This document shows, piece after piece, positions 60,065 through 64,000 of a stretch of 64,000 nt of DNA. Location: assembly GCA_021442155.1 (NCBI GenBank), contig CM038229.1, positions 90,346,693 through 90,410,692 on the forward strand. Direction: 5' to 3'. Positions within the stretch are counted from its first letter, which is position 1. Each line of letters begins with the position of its first letter. The DNA comes from Cymbidium sinense (taxonomy: Eukaryota; Streptophyta; Magnoliopsida; Asparagales; Orchidaceae). The translations under genes and the position numbers were made by a program. The notes beneath the pieces are model-generated. The model was not told the origin of the DNA, did no database searches, and saw only the letters and a program-made list of their open reading frames with translations.

Positions 60065-63000
60065 TGTTGACTTTATTTTGGAGTGAGCTCAACCCCATCC
60101 TCTTAGACTTAGGAATCTTCTATGCACTAAGATTTTCTTAGTCATAATACATATCTAGTGCTTAGGTGAACACTTAACCTGAGCCTAGAGACTTAGAAGT
60201 ATAAATCAAAAGATTAGGCTTTTTAGTCAAGTTACTATCATATAGCCTAAACTCAATCTAAATACACTTTCTCAAATCAAACCCAAATTTAATTCTCAAA
60301 CTAAATCTCAAATTTAAATTCAAATTCCAAATATAATTTCAAATTTGACTCTAAATGATTGAAATCCAAAATCAAATTCAAATTAAAACCCTTCCAAGCC
60401 ATATGAACCATATTCATAAGCTTAACCAAAACTCCCTTAGTTCAAATCAAACTCAATTTATCTCTTTATAAATCAATTATTACTTCATTTATATTCACAA
60501 ATGTAAATGAAATCCAAATTCAAATGACCAAAACTATATCAAAAATCAAATCCAAACTCAATCTAAACCCTTTAAACCAATTCTTTGGACTTAGCCAAAT
60601 TCTATCCAAATCAAGTCAAAACTAATGAATTTTCTCTTAAATCAATCATTCATTCAATTATCTACCCAAATATAAATGAAACTTACAATCATCAAATCAA
60701 ATGGAAACCAACCCAAGTTAAACCCAACCTAGCCCTTTTGACTTGAAAATTTCAAATGAGCCAAAATCCTTGACTCTAAATTGATTGCCATTGAATGTAT
60801 ATTCCAATCTAGGGCTCATATATAAGTTCAACTAAACTCAAATCAAACCAAAACCAAACCATTGACCCACTTAGGTCCACTTGACCCAAAGTGACCTAAA
60901 GGACCCATTTGAGCAACTTCTAATCCAACCCAAATTGGATTGAACCAAGCTCACCAAAACCTTCCACCATGATTGATCACCTAGGATGATCAATGTAATA
61001 ATTGGGCAAAATCAAGCCCATTGGCCATTTGAACCCACTTGACCCAAATTAGCTTAAAAGACCAAATCAAGTCAAATCATGATCTAGCCCAAATTGATTG
61101 CAACCAATGGCTCACGTTCATTCCAAATTGATTATTGAACTTGACCAAAGCCATAATTAAACCTAATTTGATCAATATCCCATTGGTCAATTTGACTAAC
61201 TACCAAATTGGCAAAGGGTCAATTTGGCCTAAATCAAATTAAATTTAAATTAATTCAAACTAAAGATCACATTCATCTTTAATTAGCTAATTGAACATGA
61301 ATCAACCCATACAAGCTAATTTTGCCAATTTTGGTCAAATGGTTCAATTTGACCCATGACCCATATGACCTAAATTGGGGCAAATCCTTTGAAACCAAGT
61401 CAAGACCCATTGGGACTGATCAAACCCAACTCAAACCCATTTGGGATCAGCCCAAACTAACCCAACCCATTTAAATCCCTCATGGATCCACCCTATAGGA
61501 TGCTACCCAACCTTATTTTATTCTCCCCATTGCACTTAACTCCTCCCCAACATTTGCATTGAATAGGGCTGATCATATGGCATCAAGAGAGACTTTAAAA
61601 AAATCCAAAGTCCTCAATCAATCCATCATCCACCCCAAGCAAGATGGCAATCAATTTGGGCCAAAAAATTCAAAAAATAATGAATTTTGGCAAATAAAGG
61701 AAGATGAGACTTTAGATCTCTTTTAACACCATTCATCCTCCCAAAAGCTAAAAGCAAAAATGGAACCCATCCCCACATCTTTGAGCCATTTTAAGAAAAT
61801 TTAAATACTTTTCTAGTGAGGAATAAACATCGGAGAACTTTCAAGGGAGGCAAGGGTTAAAGATCATTCCAAAGATTCCTCACATACCTGGAGTTCACTG
61901 GATCTTCACCATAAAACCATCCTCGTAGGTAAATTTTGCCAAACCGAATATAGATTTCACACATTTGTTAATTTTATTGCAATTTTAGAATTTCATAGAT
62001 AATCGCATTATTATTTTAAATCATCCATTAGTAAATATAATTTTTTTTAGTGCGAATTAAAAATGGGTTCATCTATAAGTTTTATCTTAGAAACTCTCAT
62101 TTTCCCTTTAAAGACAAAACACTATTCACCATCCAATTATAAACGTCCAATTATTGGGGATGAAATCATGCGATCAGGCCTTGGATAAGGACCATCTAAT
62201 TGATCGAGTGATCAACGGAATCGAGAGCGATCATGGGATCTTGATCAAAAAGATCATCTTATCTACGAAACGAGAGAGCCGTAGGTCATTTTCCCTTCCA
62301 CCCAACAAATTGACAAACATATTTCTTTTATAAAAAAATTAATTTAAATCACCTCAAACTTTAAAAAATTCATAAAAAAAAATAAAATACTTAACCAAAA
62401 AATAAATGAGTTGGATTCATCTTTAGAAGAATCCAACCAAAATTACAAATTTCAATAAATATTTTGAGCTTAATTTAAGTTTTAGTGAAAATTAAATTTC
62501 ATTAATTAAACCAAAACTATATGTCAGATTAAGTTGAAATTTTTAAGGATTGAAATTAAAATTAAAACACACCTACCAAGAAAATTTCAAGTAAAAGAAC
62601 TTGATTGGGAGAAATTAAATTTTGAAGTTCAAATTATTCATTTTAATAAAATAAATCAAATAAAATAAATTTACAAAATCTTTGAAATGGCTTATAACAC
62701 TTCAATTGACATCTAAGACTTTAAAAAATAATGCATCTTCTTAATTAATAAGCCCCAAAAAAACACTTAAGAGTAGAGTTTAATCAATTAAGGAGTTAAT
62801 TAAAAGATAATCTAAAACAATTTAAATATCAAATCAAATAAAAAATGAAATAGCACTTAAGCAATTAGTAATAAAACCTCAAATCAAAAATATTATGTAG
62901 AGGAAATTAAATTAAATATGATTTGAGCTAATAAAACTCAATTAAATGATTAAATCTTAAATCAAACTTAAAATCAAATAAATCTAGGAAACTTTAACAT

Positions 63001-64000
63001 GGGTGAAACCAAATAACTAAGCCTACACTAAGCATGGAATATTAATCATATGAAACCCCTTAATGAGCATAAAGTTGAAACTAATTAATCATTAAATAAA
63101 CTAAAAAAATCAAACCGATTAATATTTCAATATAATCATTTGATACTAATCAATTAAACCAAATAAAATTAAAGTAAACTTAATTAACATATGATTAAAT
63201 CACATCCATTTGGAATAAGATGATTAATTAACCATTAAATATTTCAACCTAATAACTAAATCAAACATGTTAATGAAATCAAACAAACATAATAAATGAA
63301 TCAAATCAAATTAAACTCTAATCATAAATAATCAAACTTAATTGAAATGAAATAAGCAATTAATTCACTTAATAATAATGATGGTAATAACAATAACCCC
63401 TTAATCAAATCAAACTTAAGTAAAACACTTAACTAAATCAAATCACTCACATGTGAGAAATTAAGTCATTAATCTCTAATTAAACAAACCCTTAAGTGGG
63501 CTTGGAAAGTAACTAATGTTAAGCCCGTATGTTTATGAAATATAAATTACTTTATGTGTTCTGTGTACTTCCTAACATCTGTTTTGCAGGGCTTAGGAAT
63601 TCTTTTGAATTTTAAATGTAAATTTGAGCTTAGAATTAGGATAGGATCTATGGGGTCTAGGATTAGTAGGAGTTGACCTAACTAGGAGATGGTGCGGTGA
63701 TCCCCTGTGGAGCTCGATGGATGTCCCTAAAGAAGGAGATTTTCCGGAAAGAAGACCCATAGATCTAAACTTGTAGTTATAGGTTGGGTTGTATTAGGTC
63801 AGAACTCGACTACCCATTTTTCTTTCTTCTTCCTTGTACAATAGCATCTCCACATTGGCCTATTTTATTAATTTAATCTGGCTTGATTTATTTTGGGTGT
63901 GCAATAGAAACAATATGCTTTTCCTAGATTTCTTTCTGTGCTATGTTTATGATGTGATCAATTCTAGAGGCTCATAGGATAAAGTAAATTTTATACCCAA
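60065..64000 (+). repeat. Copy C LTR (start to window edge), inserted in copy B 5' LTR
   Basis: Starts TGTTGACTTTATTTTGGAGT, then the LTR landmarks in + order: TTAGGTGAACACTTAACCT (60171), the TTGACC-rich part (60860-61380), the donor-like CTCGTAGGTAAATTTTG (61922), the acceptor-like CTGTTTTGCAGG (63570), CTCGACTACCCA (63806). It is shorter in the middle than copy A's LTR (61930-63570 against 26515-29560). No coding frame. Confidence 0.8.
60860..61390. promoter_or_regulatory. W-box-core array in copy C LTR (thinner)
   Basis: TTGACC/GGTCAA recur (for example CACTTGACCCAAAGTGACC at about 60878, TTTGACCCATGACCCATATG at about 61340) but less often than in copies A and B. Confidence 0.5.

Overview
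This window comes from a nuclear plant genome, almost certainly a flowering plant with a large repeat-rich genome. It is AT-rich and intergenic. It holds only decayed transposable elements of plant type: Ty3/Gypsy Tat-like and chromodomain retrotransposons, PIF/Harbinger and MULE. No intact host gene, tRNA, rRNA or CRISPR array was found. The plant group cannot be fixed from the sequence alone.

Layout. Positions 2-232 are the tail of a chromodomain Gypsy integrase. Positions 2585-6060 hold related direct repeats. Positions 7252-12561 are one PIF/Harbinger element with both terminal inverted repeats (TIRs), a broken MYB/SANT-like ORF1, a broken DDE transposase, and a captured host-gene fragment on the opposite strand that looks like a COP1-interacting-protein-7-like gene. 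Positions 13-16 kb are AT-rich with microsatellites. Positions 16140-16767 (-) are a second broken MYB/SANT ORF1. Positions 19899-22290 (+) are a broken Mutator-like (MULE) transposase with N-terminal, DDE, SWIM and zinc-knuckle remnants. A 100-N assembly gap lies at 23924-24023.

From the gap to the right edge the DNA is one retrotransposon family nested in itself three deep. Copy A (+, 24024 to about 37500) has two LTRs around a 1.5-kb internal remnant that keeps only the integrase tail. Copy B (-, about 37543-60064) has a full-length 3' LTR of about 8 kb, about 13.4 kb of internal DNA with broken gag, protease, RT, RNase H and integrase, a decayed tRNA-Asp-type primer site, and the end of its 5' LTR. 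Copy C (+, from 60065) is an LTR inserted into B's 5' LTR and runs off the window. With 8-kb LTRs, an intact B would be about 29 kb, very large for a plant LTR element.

The most interesting structure is in B's leader, between the primer site and gag (about 56770-58650). Some twenty imperfect palindromes recur every 70-100 bases. Their stem sequences differ from unit to unit while base pairing is kept, which suggests selected RNA (or DNA) hairpins. The LTRs also carry dense arrays of TTGACC/GGTCAA (the W-box core of WRKY factors), including exact 16-bp palindromes, and conserved splice-like signals. All coding regions are broken by stops and frameshifts, so the present copies look non-autonomous.
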